DNA of 64,000 nucleotides from Elephas maximus indicus (lineage: Eukaryota > Chordata > Mammalia > Proboscidea > Elephantidae). The notes under the pieces were generated by a model that was not told the origin of the DNA, ran no database searches, and saw only the letters and a program-made list of their open reading frames with translations. Location of the stretch: NCBI RefSeq assembly GCF_024166365.1, contig NC_064843.1:58552532-58616531 (forward strand), written 5' to 3'. Shown one piece after another: positions 10,535 through 20,720 of this stretch; position 1 is the first letter of the stretch; every line of letters begins with the position of its first letter. Both the position numbers and the translations under genes were made by a program.

Positions 10535-11091
10535 TATGCTTGGTGCATATTAAATGTTGATGGCTTTTCACCTCACCTTTGGTTTCTGAGTAAGACAACT
10601 TTTAAGGCACCACGGTGCCTGGTCCTTCATGATAGGGACTTTGCTCCTGGCCTGTTGTGTTTCATCCTGATGGGCATTTGAAGCACAATCAACTAAAACA
10701 ACAATAGTTTGAATTTCCCTGTCAACTCTTAGAAGAAAGGAGACCGTGGCAGTCCAAAGGAATTGGGAGAAAGTTTAGAAACTGGAGGAAGGTTTCCCAG
10801 TATCCCCATGTGGGCCACACCTGTGACCCTCTCTGCACTTCAGGAAGTCGTTTATATCCTACCTCTTGACCAGCTTGTCACCAGCCTGAATCGGGATCAC
10901 AGAAGAAAGCATCTCGCCGGCCTGATCTTAAGAAGTAAAGCCCAGGGGAGCTATCTTTTGGGAAAGTGGAGAACAGAAGCAACGGTTTGCATAGGGTGAC
11001 GAGTAGTATGCTGGGTAAGAAGGAAGTTAACCTAAATAGAGTTTTTCAATTTGAACTCTTACCGACAAAGACTTCTTTTGGTTTCTCTTAG

Positions 11092-11224
11092 GGACAAGCT
11101 GTGTGTGATTGATTGGAAGACATCAGAGAAACCAAAGCCTTTTATCCGAAATACATTCGACAGCCCACTGCAAGTTGCAGCGTACATTGGTGCCATAAAC
11201 CATGATGCCAACTATAGCTTTCAG
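11092..11224 (+). CDS. MGME1: MGME1 coding exon 3 (residues 243-287), catalytic Asp-x-Lys
   Basis: The exon is bounded by a TTTCTCTTAG acceptor and a CAG/GTTGGG donor. It encodes [45 protein letters not shown]. The IDWKTS motif carries the PD-(D/E)XK metal-binding Asp (residue 250) and Lys (residue 252), equivalent to human Asp251 and Lys253. The residue before KLCV is Asp where human has Gly. The phase is exact: 511 + 217 + 133 bases = 287 codons. Confidence 0.95.
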
Positions 11225-11627
11225 GTTGGGACACTGAGCCTCTACCTACTTAAAAGCCATGCTCAATCCTTCTTTATAGCTGCCCAACTCCTTCCAGCCT
11301 TCCCCCTGCTAGCATCCCACTGCCTACTCTGCTCCTTGACCTTCTACCACTTTAAAAAGTACTTTTTCCTCCTCTTCCTCGGCTGTTGTTGTTGTTGTTG
11401 TTTTTAGTCTTTAATGATCACATTCTATTCTTCAGTGTCTTTATCTGTCATCTTTGTGTTTTTATGTATCCTGGTACAGCCTTTCATCATCTCAGAAATT
11501 GAATTAGGAGCTGTTATCACTGTAGACTGCTTTGTTCTGACTGGGTTCACCCTGGAAAAAGAAGAAAATGAGTGTGGACTCAGGACCTAATGTAGAAATA
11601 TTGAAAGTGTCCTGTGTTTCTTCGTAG
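11225..11627 (+). other. MGME1: MGME1 last intron
   Basis: This 403-base intron contains a short TTG repeat (about 11383-11401) and no recognisable transposon. Pyrimidines precede the acceptor TTCGTAG. Confidence 0.85.
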
Positions 11628-11789
11628 GTTCAATGTGGCTTAATTGTGGTGGCCTACAAAGATGGGTCCCCTGCCCACCCACACTTCATGGACACGGAGC
11701 TCTGTTCCCAGTACTGGTCCAAGTGGCTTCTTCGACTGGAAGAATATACAGACAGGGAAAAGAACCAGAATCTTCAGAAACCAGGTTAG
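11628..11789 (+). CDS. MGME1: MGME1 last coding exon (residues 288-340)
   Basis: This exon encodes VQCGLIVVAYKDGSPAHPHFMDTELCSQYWSKWLLRLEEYTDREKNQNLQKPG and stops at TAG (11787-11789). It supplies the last strand and helix of the nuclease fold. The C-terminus stops at KPG, whereas the human protein, as I recall it, runs a few residues further (KPEYSE). This tail lies beyond the fold and is unlikely to matter for activity. The gene appears intact: four in-frame exons, all with canonical GT-AG junctions, and no internal stop. Confidence 0.95.
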   Translation, partial: VQCGLIVVAYKDGSPAHPHFMDTELCSQYWSKWLLRLEEYTDREKNQNLQKPG

Positions 11790-12595
11790 GGGACAGGACA
11801 CTGGGAACATGCAGTACGTTCTCAGGTTGAGAAAGACGTTGCCGTGTACTGTGATTTAAAAATGGAGATACTCAGGAGAGCTGCATTAACCCAGGCAGAA
11901 GTATTCACGTGTTGAAATGTAACCAAAATCATTGAAAAGCCTTAGAAGTTTAGATTTGAAGAGCTGGAGTCCAGCACATCAAATGCCAGCCATGCTACCC
12001 CCAGCTATTGTTTACCTGAAAGAGGGTGAGCAGGGTTGGCACAGCCTTGGTGGCTCTTGGGCTCCTTTGTACGCTGGCTGTGTTCCGGGCAGGAATCCCA
12101 GTCTCTGAATCAGATTGAAACGCGATGAGGCTTGGGGTGCCAAGCACAGGAGGTGCCTGCTTCTCCGCTTTCCTTGGGGGGTACACTGTGGCAGAGGGGA
12201 GAGGACAGGTACCCCCAGAACGTGCGTGGAGAACTCCCATCAGCCAGTTGCCATGCCAACGAAGTTCTCTTGGAATTTGTTTTATATACTGGGGTTCTGT
12301 ATGTTTCATTTGGGGAGAGAGGCTTCCATTTAAAGTTTGTGAAAAATAAGGATGTGATGTGTCGCGTAAACACTACTTTCTGGGAAGGTAGGTCGTGTCC
12401 ACCACCTTGTTGGCAATATCCCTCAACACATAACCCCTAGAAGTAGCCACACCCCACTTTGAGAATTGTAATTGTAGGTGTTTTAGTAACTATATGCTGG
12501 TTTGATTCAATGGATCCTGTATTTAGAGAAAATCCATTGTTTGGACATTTTCAGCCATGGGGGAAGAAGAAGAAGAATTTCTGTGTTTGATAGGT

Positions 12596-12601
12596 AATAA
12601 A
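12596..12601 (+). terminator. MGME1: Candidate polyadenylation signal of MGME1
   Basis: AATAAA, 807 bases after the stop codon, followed about 15 bases later by a GT-rich stretch (TTTGTTGCTGTTGGGTT) of the kind found downstream of cleavage sites. This makes it the better of two candidates. Confidence 0.5.
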
Positions 12602-12650
12602 ATTATTTGTTGCTGTTGGGTTCGAGAAAATTAAGTAAATGCCTAGAGTA

Positions 12651-12824
12651 GCCCTAGGAGAGCACAGGTAGTGTGGTGGTTAAGAGCCGGGCTGCTAACC
12701 AGAAGGTCAGCAGTTCAAATCTACCGACTGCTCCTTGGAAACGCGATGAGGCAGTTTTACTCTGTCGTGTAAGCCGGAGGCGACTCCAGAGCAACGAGTT
12801 GGGGGCTTCGTTCTGTTTGTTTGG
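12651..12824 (+). repeat. AfroSINE downstream of MGME1
   Basis: Sense copy: GTGTGGTGGTTAAGAG A-box region, CAGTTCAAATCTACC B-box region, then GGAGGCGACTCCAGAGCAAC near the 3' end. It lies between the two possible MGME1 polyadenylation signals. Confidence 0.8.
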
Positions 12825-13354
12825 CGGCCCTGCGGGAGGGCTCCCTGCTGTGTAGCCTGGGTCTCTCAGCGTTCAAGTTACAGTTGCTGTCTTAGGAGAG
12901 TGAACTGCTGAATCGCTTTTTTCTTTCATAAGCTGGTGTAAGAAATAAAAGATATGAATTAAATGATGAGGCTTTGGTTCTGTTTCTTTTCATGTAAATT
13001 ATGTGTTTATAGGACAGTTTCATAAAGTTAGGAATTATATTTTGTTTTCACATTTAAAATTTGACCACCGGTCCAGTTGCCTTGGTCTGTTGTATGTGAA
13101 TGCGTGAAAGAGGACGTGTCCTCACTAAGCTGTCAACCATGGTCACCTGGCAAGGAAAGTAAGATTCAGGTAGGAGAGGAGGATTGAGGGAGAACTTCGG
13201 GTTGACTCTACGCTTCTGTACTCCTGTTTTTTTCAAGCAGCATAAGCTCCTGTAGCCTAAAATTTCCAAAATCAAAAATCGAGTGAGACACTCAACAGTT
13301 GTACCAGCAGTTTTGCTACACCGCTGTAATGAGCCTTCTCCTAGGACATGAGAG

Positions 13355-13640
13355 ACTGCTGTTAGCTGCTGTGGGGTCCACCCGTGACTCCTGACGACCC
13401 CACGCACACTGGGATCAGATGGTTGTGATCCGCAGAGTTTTCTTTGGCTGATTTTCAGAAGTCAATTACCAGTCCCTTCTTTCTATTCTGTCTTAGCCTG
13501 GAAACTTCACTGAAACCTCTTCACCATCACAGCAACACACCACTGACGGGTGGTGGCTGCACGAGAGGTGTATTGGTCGGGACTCAAACCCAGCTCTCCC
13601 ACACACAAGTCAAGAATTCCTCCACTGAACTACTGTTGCC
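13355..13640 (-). repeat. tRNA-Gly-like SINE (long afrotherian type)
   Basis: The right end (about 13570-13635) reads on the minus strand as a degenerate tRNA-Gly head with GTAGTTCAGTGGAGGAATTC. The body contains the CAGCAACACACCACTGACGGG block also found in the copies at 19529, 34781 and 49159. Confidence 0.75.
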
Positions 13641-13644
13641 TTCC

Positions 13645-13795
13645 CTGGGGAGACTAAGCCTGTTGCTATCAAGTCAGTTCAGACTCTTAGTGACCCCATG
13701 TGTTCAGAGGAGAACTGCACTCCATAGGATTTTCAGAGGCAGACCATCAGGCCTTAATAGTTGAGCGCTTAAACCGTTGGTGCCATTGAGGGACT
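13645..13795 (-). repeat. AfroSINE, diverged
   Basis: Reverse-complement body with CTTAGTGACCCCATGTGTTC and a terminal GTTGGTGCCATTGAGGGACTCC. It directly abuts the tRNA-Gly-like SINE on its left. Confidence 0.6.
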
Positions 13796-14551
13796 CCACC
13801 ATGGCGGACTAGACCCAGCAAAATTTCATTTTAATACATTGTTCTGTTGGGTGAATATCAATTCATCTTGGCCCCGTCTTCTTCCTGTAATAGGAGTCTT
13901 CTAAGTTATTGGTGGCATGAGGAGTCGCATGAGATAGAGACCCTCAGAGTCTGACCAGGAAGACTGGTTGGTATGTGAACACCTAGATGAATCCCTGGTG
14001 AGTTTCTCGTCACCGCACAGGGGTACACCGACTTCTCACTGCAATCCTGGGGCTCCTCAGACCTTGCCGGTTAAAGAAGCTTCAACCTTCTGGGAGGAAA
14101 ATGTCAGTGAAAAAAGTTATTGCTGCTAAGGCATGGAGAAGAAAGCCAAATTTGAGATTCTAAATGAGTCAGTTTTTTAAAAATTGGTGTGTATGTTATT
14201 AGTATTTGGGTACCACTTCTTCCTCTAAGTGAGATACAGCATATTAAACTCCCAGGAAATGAAACGGAAGATTTGCAATAAGGACAGAGTCTACTTGAGC
14301 ATAAAAAAAAAAGGTATAAACTGGTCTTTGAAAAAAACCTCACAGAAGTATAGAATATAGCCTTACAGTCCTTAGTATTGAGACAATCCATTACATTCAA
14401 ACTCTGCACTTCTGTCCTCTGCAGTTCTGCCCATTCTTATTAATGCATTTAGCCACTGACAAAGGCTCTGTGCTGGTACTGAACAGCAATTTTCAATTTT
14501 TTTCCAAAACTTGTGGCTTACCCCCCGCCCCAGACCTGGCCTCTTCCTCAG

Positions 14552-14750
14552 AGCCATTGTGTGCCATCGAATCAATTGCAAATCATAGCTACCCTACAGG
14601 ACAAAGTAGAATTGCCTCAGAGGGCAGTTTTCCTGGGCCGAAATGCGGGAGCAGATCGCCAGGTCTTTTCTCCCGCTGAACTACTGGTGGGTTTGAACTG
14701 CCGACCTTCTTGTTAGCAGCTGAGCATTTAACCATCGCACCAGCAGGGCC
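14552..14750 (-). repeat. AfroSINE, long variant
   Basis: Reverse-complement copy with AATCATAGCTACCCTACAGG, an extra internal segment, TGAACTGCCGACCTTCTTG and terminal CACCAGCAGGGCC. Confidence 0.75.
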
Positions 14751-14937
14751 ACTTTCAGAGCCGTTAGCCCCTGATAACGTGAGAACATTAACTTCAATAA
14801 ACCTATTGTAGTTCTAGGAAAAATTGTCAACATATGACTCATGGTTTCATATGTGTTAACCCTGATAAATAGAGAAAGAGGGTTAGTCATAAATCAGTGT
14901 ATTTCTAGGAAACCAATTTGCCTACCGGCTTTAAAAG

Positions 14938-15570
14938 GAGTCGTTAGATGTCATCCAGGTGTTTCCGACTCACAGAGACCGTGTGTACAACCAAACGAGA
15001 CGTCGCTCAGTCCTGCGCCATCTCACAATAGCAGGTATGTTTAAGCCCATCATTGCAGCCACCCTATCAGTCCATCTCGTTGAGGGTCTTCCTTTTTCAT
15101 ACTGACCCTCTACTTTACCAAGCATGATGTCCTTCTCCAGGGACTAGTCCCACCTGATAACATGTCCAAAGTAAGTGAGACAAAGTGTCACCATCCTCAC
15201 TTCTAAAGGAGCATTCTGACTGTACTTCTTCCGAGACAGATTTGTTTGTTCTTCTGGCAGTCCATGGTATACTCAGTATTCTTCACCAGCATTATAATTC
15301 AAATGTGTCAATTCTTCAGTCATCCTTTTTCACTGTCCAGCTTTTGCATGAGTATGAGGCATCCTAAAAGACCATGGCTTGGGTCAAGTGCGCCTTAGTC
15401 GTTAAAGTGACATCTTTGCTTTTTAAGATTTTAAGAAGGCCTTTTGCAACAGATTTGCCCAGCGCAATATGTTATTTGATTTGTTGACTGCTGCTTCCAT
15501 GGGCGCTGATCGTGGATCCAAGTAAAATGAAATCCTTGACAACTTCAATCTTTTCTCTGTTTATCATGAA
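14938..15570 (-). mobile_element. RTE (BovB-like) LINE 3' fragment
   Basis: Antisense copy of the RTE 3' end, starting with the GTGTTTCCGACTCACAGAGA block and running through AGGGTCTTCC, GCATGATGTCCTTCTCCAGG, the TCTTCTGGCAGTCCATGGTA motif and GATCCAAGTAAAATGAAATC. Translation of the reverse strand corresponds to the C-terminal part of the RTE polyprotein. Truncated and interrupted by stops. Confidence 0.9.
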
Positions 15571-15830
15571 AGGAGTTGGAGAGGGGTAATTTGTTTAATC
15601 ACTGTGGCTTTCTACTGAGCAATTAAACATTTCATTATAACCTACCCTGCCCTATCCCTCCCCACTGCACCCCAGCACCCCCGCAGAAAAAAAAATTAAG
15701 CAAGGGAATAGTTTGAACTTTTATTTTTAAGGAAATACTTAACCTATTTGGAGCCAGGCGCTCAAAGAGAAACACCGTGTCTGTTAAAACGGATTAATTA
15801 CAAAGTAAAAGGCAGTACTGACTTCCCTTC

Positions 15831-15850
15831 CTCCCTCCCTCCCTCCCTCC
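15831..15850. repeat. (CCCT)n microsatellite
   Basis: Short pure tetranucleotide run, CCTCCCTCCCTCCCTCCCTC. Confidence 0.9.
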
Positions 15851-15892
15851 ACTTCTTTCTTTTTATTTTACCAGAACCTAGTTTTTCCAGCT

Positions 15893-16088
15893 AGGAGGCC
15901 TGGTGGCGCAACGGTTAAGTGCTCTGCTGTTAACAGAAAGGTCGGTGGTTTGAACCCACCATCTGCGGGAGAAGGATGTGGTAGTTTGCTTCTGTAGAAA
16001 TTTATAGCTTTGGAAACTCTGGGACAGTTCCACCTTGTCCTGTCGGGTCGCTATGAGTCAGAATCGCTGGAAGGCATCGGAGTTCTAG
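15893..16088 (+). repeat. AfroSINE, long variant
   Basis: Sense copy beginning AGGCCTGGTGGCGCAACGG, with B-box GGTTTGAACCCACC. It has a longer middle (TTTATAGCTTTGGAAACTCT) than the short type and ends GGGTCGCTATGAGTCAGAAT. Confidence 0.85.
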
Positions 16089-16501
16089 AACAGCAGAGGC
16101 CTAGATGTTGAGCAGAGATGTGCTGCTGCCAGAAGCCCACGGGTCCTCCTAAGTTATTTATACTGTAGAAGACAACTTAGAGAATCCCTTACGATCTGCT
16201 GGGTTAGGGTTTGAGGTTTTCCCCCTCTGCTTATAAGATTTATACAGAGAGCAAAATAAAATAAGAGCATTACAGATAAAAGCCCACTCTTTGTTTCCCT
16301 AATTCCATTCCCCTCCCCTTGAGACAAACACCATCAGAAATCGGCAGTATGTCTTTCCAGTATATCCTTTTGTAGTTTTACTGTCTGTATTGCTCTCTAT
16401 GAATGATACACAGCTTGGCTTTCTGTGTTTTTAGTTATTACTTGCTTTTTTTAACATTTGTTTTTGAGATCTATCCGTGTTGACCACTTCAGGTCTACTG
16501 C

Positions 16502-16857
16502 ATTGCTTTTTTTTTTTTTTTTGCTTTAAGGAACAGAAATTAATTTTCTTAAGTTCTGGAGGTTGGAAGCCCAAAGAGGGTCTCAGCCATGTTGATTCCT
16601 TCCTTATCAGTAGCTCCGGGAGTTCCTTGTTTCCTTGGCTTCGTCATATGGCATCTGTCTTCCCTGTGTGTGTACACCTCTGTGTCTAACCTGCATGATT
16701 TTATAACTCAGAAGTGGTTAGATTTAGAACCCACCCTATTGGGGTATGAGCTAATGAGCATAGCAAAGAAAACTTTATTTCCCAATAGGATTACACCCAC
16801 AAGTATAGGGTTTAGGAATTGGACTAGGCGGGGAGGGACACAATTCATAACACCTGG
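16502..16857 (-). mobile_element. MaLR-like LTR fragment (MLT1/MST style)
   Basis: After a T run come AGAAATTAATTTTCTTAAGT, TTATAACTCAGAAGTGGTTA, CCCACCCTATTGGGGTATGA, ATTTCCCAATAGGATTAC and finally ACACAATTCATAACA. This is the order of a reverse-strand MaLR LTR. Diverged; 5' boundary uncertain. Confidence 0.6.
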
Positions 16858-16959
16858 TCAATTTAGGGCAAGGCAGAACTGTGGTTGACAGTGACCTAGT
16901 TTCTTTTATCAGTCAGTCCCCATGTTGTGTGATGTGTCTGTCTGCAGCTATTTGGTGAG

Positions 16960-17105
16960 CACCTTCTGCCTACCAGGTCCCATGTGAGGTGCTTTACTGT
17001 CAGGACAGAATTCTCAAGTAAATATTATTAGTCCGTTTCACACTCGAAGAAACTGAGACTAAGAAATTCCCACAGCCCGGGAGTGGCAGAGCTGAGATGA
17101 AGGCC
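16960..17105 (-). repeat. MIR-like SINE fragment
   Basis: Antisense MIR layout: GAGGTGCTTTACTGTC, then ATTATTAGTCCGTTTCACAC, GAAGAAACTGAGACTAAGAA and CAGCCCGGGAGTGGCAGAGC. A second possible antisense MIR/L2 trace lies near 17480-17600. Confidence 0.6.
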
Positions 17106-17889
17106 TCTGTGGTCCAAGTTGGGTTCTTTCCATCATGCCACACCACCTTTGGGAGGCAGCAGGTCCCCTTTCACAACTCCTTTTCATGCCCTATCCTGGT
17201 AATTCCTGGATGTTGTACATTCAGAATTTTTTCTGAGCTTTGGGCTCTGGGTCTCAGCGCCACTGCACCAGGAGGAACATGATTCAAAACCTTCTTACCA
17301 GGGAGGTTCTTTTCCCAAAAAGTGTGGGTTGTTCAGGAGACAGATAGGTGGAAGGGGAATTGGAGCTTCAGAGGTTGATGTTTCTCCCAGGTGAATCCCA
17401 GAGTGACAAGAACAAGACCAGAAGAACTCATTATTCAAGGCTCCTTTGTATTTTTTTATAACTATAAGTTATAGTTTGTATCTCCTCAGCATTTATCAAA
17501 TGCCAGGCATCGTTACAAGCTGGACACACACAGTATCTCTCACTTAGTGCTTCCAACTACCCCAAGGTGCAAGTCCCGAGTCCCTTTTCAATGTCCTTTG
17601 GGGCAGATGTGCCTCAGAACTCAGAATTTTTCATATTTTTGAAAGATAAATCTGCACATACACTGTATTTTTCATAATACCCTTTAGCAAGGTTGGAAGT
17701 GGCACCAGTAATCAAACGTCAGTATTCCTACCACAAAGCATATAGGTAATCATGCTTAGTGCATTGCTCCTAATGCCCTGTGGTATTCCCTCATCTGTCA
17801 CTGTCCTAATGAGCTGTTAGGGTAGCAGTGTGATGTTACTAGGTCACTGACCACGCTGCAGTGTGTGTGCTTCCTGGACTCGTGGGGGA

Positions 17890-17944
17890 CACGCAGTGTG
17901 GTGGGAAGCAGGGTTTGGATCATGGCTCTGCCATTTACCAGCTG
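17890..17944 (+). repeat. MIR, left part (split by an LTR-like insertion)
   Basis: GATCATGGCTCTGCCATTTA followed by CCAGCTG is the tRNA-derived half of a sense MIR. It stops at 17944 and resumes at 18483. Confidence 0.75.
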
Positions 17945-18482
17945 TGATGGTTAAGGTTGTGTGTCAACTTGGCTGGGCCACGATTCTCAGTGGTTTGGCG
18001 TTCGTATGATGTGATCACTTCCATGATGAGATTTGATATAATGTGATCACCTCCATGATGTTGTGAGCAGCCAATCAGTGGAAAGGGGGCTTCCTCGGGT
18101 GTGTGGCCTGCATCCGAATATAAGCTGAGGTTCTGGCAAGGCTTGAGGGGTTTAGCTCCCTCTGGATCCTGCAGCTGGCTCCTGTTTGTCTGACTTCCGG
18201 TTCTGGGGATTTGAGCTAGCAGCTTACCTGCCGTCTTGCCTGCCGATCTTTGGATTCATCGATCTTTGCATCTTGTGAGTTAGAGCCCTTCTGTCTGACC
18301 TGCTGATCTTAGGTTCGCCAGCCCCTGCTGCTCCATGAATCAGGAGAAGCCTCTATTCTGACCACGGACTTGGGATGTTCCAGCCTCTACAGTCTCGTGA
18401 GCCATTTCCTTGATATAAATCTCTTTCTGTGTATTTATACACTTTACTGGTTTTGCTTCTTAGAGAACCCAGCCTAAGACTA
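17945..18482 (+). mobile_element. LTR-like element inserted in a MIR
   Basis: It begins TGATGGTTAAGGTTGTGTG, contains TGTGTCAACTTGGCTGGGCC and a GATATAAATCTCTTTCTGTG region (AATAAA-like end), and finishes GAGAACCCAGCCTAAGAC. Boundaries are sharp because the flanking MIR is continuous across it. I do not name the family; the style is that of a mammalian solo LTR. Confidence 0.65.
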
Positions 18483-18660
18483 GCTCTGTGACTGTGGGCA
18501 AGCTCCCTAACCTTTCTGTGCCTGATTTCCTTATTTGTAAATGGGGGAAAATAATAGTGCCTACTTAGAGTTGTGAGGATTGAATGAGTTGCTACTTACA
18601 GTCAGAACAGCATCTGGCACATAGGGGCACATAGTACAAAATAAACGGCAGCCATAGTCA
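18483..18660 (+). repeat. MIR, right part
   Basis: It resumes at GCTCTGTGACTGTGGGCAAG and runs through CTGTGCCTGATTTCCTTATT and AATAATAGTGCCTACTTAG to CAGCATCTGGCACATAG, exactly continuing the MIR that stops at 17944. Confidence 0.75.
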
Positions 18661-18684
18661 TCCCTAGATCACCGCATTATCACA

Positions 18685-18880
18685 TCCAGAAGTGTCTTTG
18701 CAAGGCCACAGGGCCTACACATCTTGAGCATTACTGCCAAATTCCTCTCCGAAATGATGATGTCAATTTACACTCTTTTTAAGCGCTGTCTGGAATTTCC
18801 TGCTTGCCCACATCTTCATCAGCAGGAGAGTTTTGGGACTTTGCTTTTATCCCCAGTATGATGGGGTAAAAACAGTTAAT
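18685..18880 (-). repeat. Degraded antisense L1-like sequence
   Basis: Text such as CATTACTGCCAAATTCCTCT, CAATTTACACTCTTTTTAAG and CCACATCTTCATCAGCAGG resembles the reverse strand of old L1 ORF2 ends. Low resolution by eye. Confidence 0.45.
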
Positions 18881-19528
18881 TTTTACATTTCATTTTGAAC
18901 AGCATTATTACTTGAATGAATATTCCTTTAAAACGAGATTACCACCTAGTGGTGGAAGAAAAACACTGCAGTAATTCAGGTAAAAAAACCAAAAAAACAC
19001 TGACGGAGGTCTGGATTGAATTGGATTAGACAGAGTGAGAATTCTTTGTGATCTACTCCTCATTTTGGGGCAGCTTGTAATTTTTTCCTCACTTTTTCTA
19101 GTGTGGTGACATGGAGCCTTTTCTCCACGTCCACTGTGCCCAGTGTTGCCTCTTAGAGCGAATACCTTTGGTCACTGGCCCAGGAAGGAGGAGTGAGATA
19201 GATAACTCAGGAGCAAGGCTATTTGCAAAGCCGGCAGGAGACTACAGACAGCTCCAAGCAGACGGGGGCTTCCTTGACCAATACTGAGTCTGCAGGGGGA
19301 GCGAAGGCTGAGGACACCTGGTGCTGTCCACACGCACTGCCAGGCCACCGAGCTGAGGCTGTGGGAGAGTCCCAGTGAATGCCTTTCCAAATCAGAGCCT
19401 CTTGTGTGCTATGAAGACTTATAAAATCATAGTCTAAAGGAAATTAATGGTGAATGGAAATATTAGCTGTTAATTATCAAATACGTCAATGCACTTTTAA
19501 AAATCTCTACAAAAAACGTTCCATGAAG

Positions 19529-19876
19529 GGTTGTTGGTGTTAGAGCTGTCGTGGAGTCAGCCCCCAGCTCATGGCGACCCCATGCACAATGGAACAAAAC
19601 ACTGTCTGGTCCTGCACCAGCCCCGTGATTGGTTGCAGATTGGACCGTTGTGATCCATAGTGTTTTCATCGGCTGTTTTTGGAGGTAGGTTCCCAGGCCT
19701 TTCTTCCTAATCTGTTGTAGTCTGGAAGCTCTGCCAAAACCTGCTCTGCATCATAGAAGCACACAGACCACCACTAACAGACAGGTGGTGGCTGTGCATG
19801 AGATCCATTGGCCGGGAATCGAACCCGGGTCTCCCGCATGAGGGCGAGAGTTCTACCGCTGAACCACCAAGCCTCC
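19529..19876 (-). repeat. tRNA-Gly-like SINE, nearly complete
   Basis: The right end (19809-19872) reads on the minus strand as a tRNA-Gly-like head: GGTGGTTCAGCGGTAGAAC, anticodon arm, and an intact T arm GGGTTCGATTCCCGG. The anticodon loop is one base short and the acceptor stem no longer pairs well, so it is a SINE head and not a tRNA gene. The body (CAGCATCAxxGAAGCACACA type) is shared with the copies at 13355, 34781 and 49159. Confidence 0.85.
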
Positions 19877-20218
19877 TTAGATACTCAATAGTAGTAGCCG
19901 CTTTATTATTGTTAATAACGATGATGAAATTTTATCCTTCTTGTCATTCCTGTGCCACCATCAGGATTTTTGCCATATCAGAGAACCACTTAGACTATTT
20001 ACAAAATATTTTTCTTTGAATAGGCTCACTTTCTTTATTTAAATAAATGTATTTTAAAAGCAAACTTTATCTCACTACTGTAATGGAAAATGACTATCAC
20101 TTGCCAGAAGCAGATGGTAACCATAAAATAAATACAATGAAAATGTAACAGTGCTATTAACTTTAACTTAGTTCTCTTACTTGCCGGGGGCCTACTCTCT
20201 CTTTGTTAAAAAGCAGGC

Positions 20219-20720
20219 TGTCTTAGCCACCTAGTGCTGCCATAACAGAAATACCACAAGTGGATGGCTTTAACAAAGAGAAATTTATTTTCTCACAGTC
20301 TGGTAGGTGACAAGTCCAAATTCAGGGTGTCAGCTCCATGGGAAGGCTTTCTGTCTTTGTTGGCTCTGGACGAAGGTCCTTGTCCTCAATCTTCCCGTGG
20401 TCAAGGATCTTCTCGAGCGCAGGGACCCTGGGTCCAAAGGATGTGCTCTGCTCCTGGTGCTGCTTTCTTGGTCGTATGAGGTCCCCAACTCTCTGCTAGC
20501 TTCCCAGAGATAAAAGGTAGTGCAGACCCCACCCCAGGGAAACGCCCTTTACATTGGATCAAGGATCTGACTTGGGTAAGGGTGGTGTTACAATCCCACT
20601 CTAATCCTCTTAACATAAAATTACAATCACAAAATGGAGGACAACCACAGAATACTGGGAATCATGGCCTAACCAAGTTGATACACACAGTTTTGGGGGG
20701 ACACAGTTCAATCCATGACA
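20219..20720 (-). mobile_element. Solo LTR, MaLR-like (TGTCTTAG...GACA family)
   Basis: It begins TGTCTTAGCCACCTAGTGCT and ends CAATCCATGACA, a TG...CA unit. Related copies lie at 29826-30478, 46353-46871 (opposite strand) and 60759-61282. On the minus strand it carries AATAAATTTCTCTTTGTTAA near its 3' end. The flanks CAGGC and TGGGC look like a worn 5-base duplication, as ERVL/MaLR insertions make. Confidence 0.75.

Larger units (their letters stand above)
7138..11091 (+). other. MGME1: MGME1 intron (between coding exons 2 and 3)
   Basis: This 4 kb intron contains an L1-like antisense fragment (about 8300-8670), a MIR (8830-9000), a MER5/hAT-like fragment (9853-10230) and an AfroSINE (10374-10534). 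The stretches 7140-8290, 9010-9850 and 10540-11090 show no element I can name with confidence; 9120-9480 resembles more degraded antisense L1. Confidence 0.8.
11790..12965 (+). other. MGME1: MGME1 3' UTR and 3' flank
   Basis: Two canonical AATAAA signals lie downstream of the stop, at 12596-12601 and 12944-12949. Using the first gives a 3' UTR of about 0.83 kb; using the second gives about 1.18 kb and would include a plus-strand AfroSINE. The real end cannot be decided from sequence. A short GAA-rich tract occurs near 12563-12577. Confidence 0.55.

Noticed and set aside
19809-19872. Possible tRNA-Gly gene on the minus strand
   Set aside because: The anticodon loop is one base short, the acceptor stem does not pair, and it is joined to a SINE body seen in other copies.
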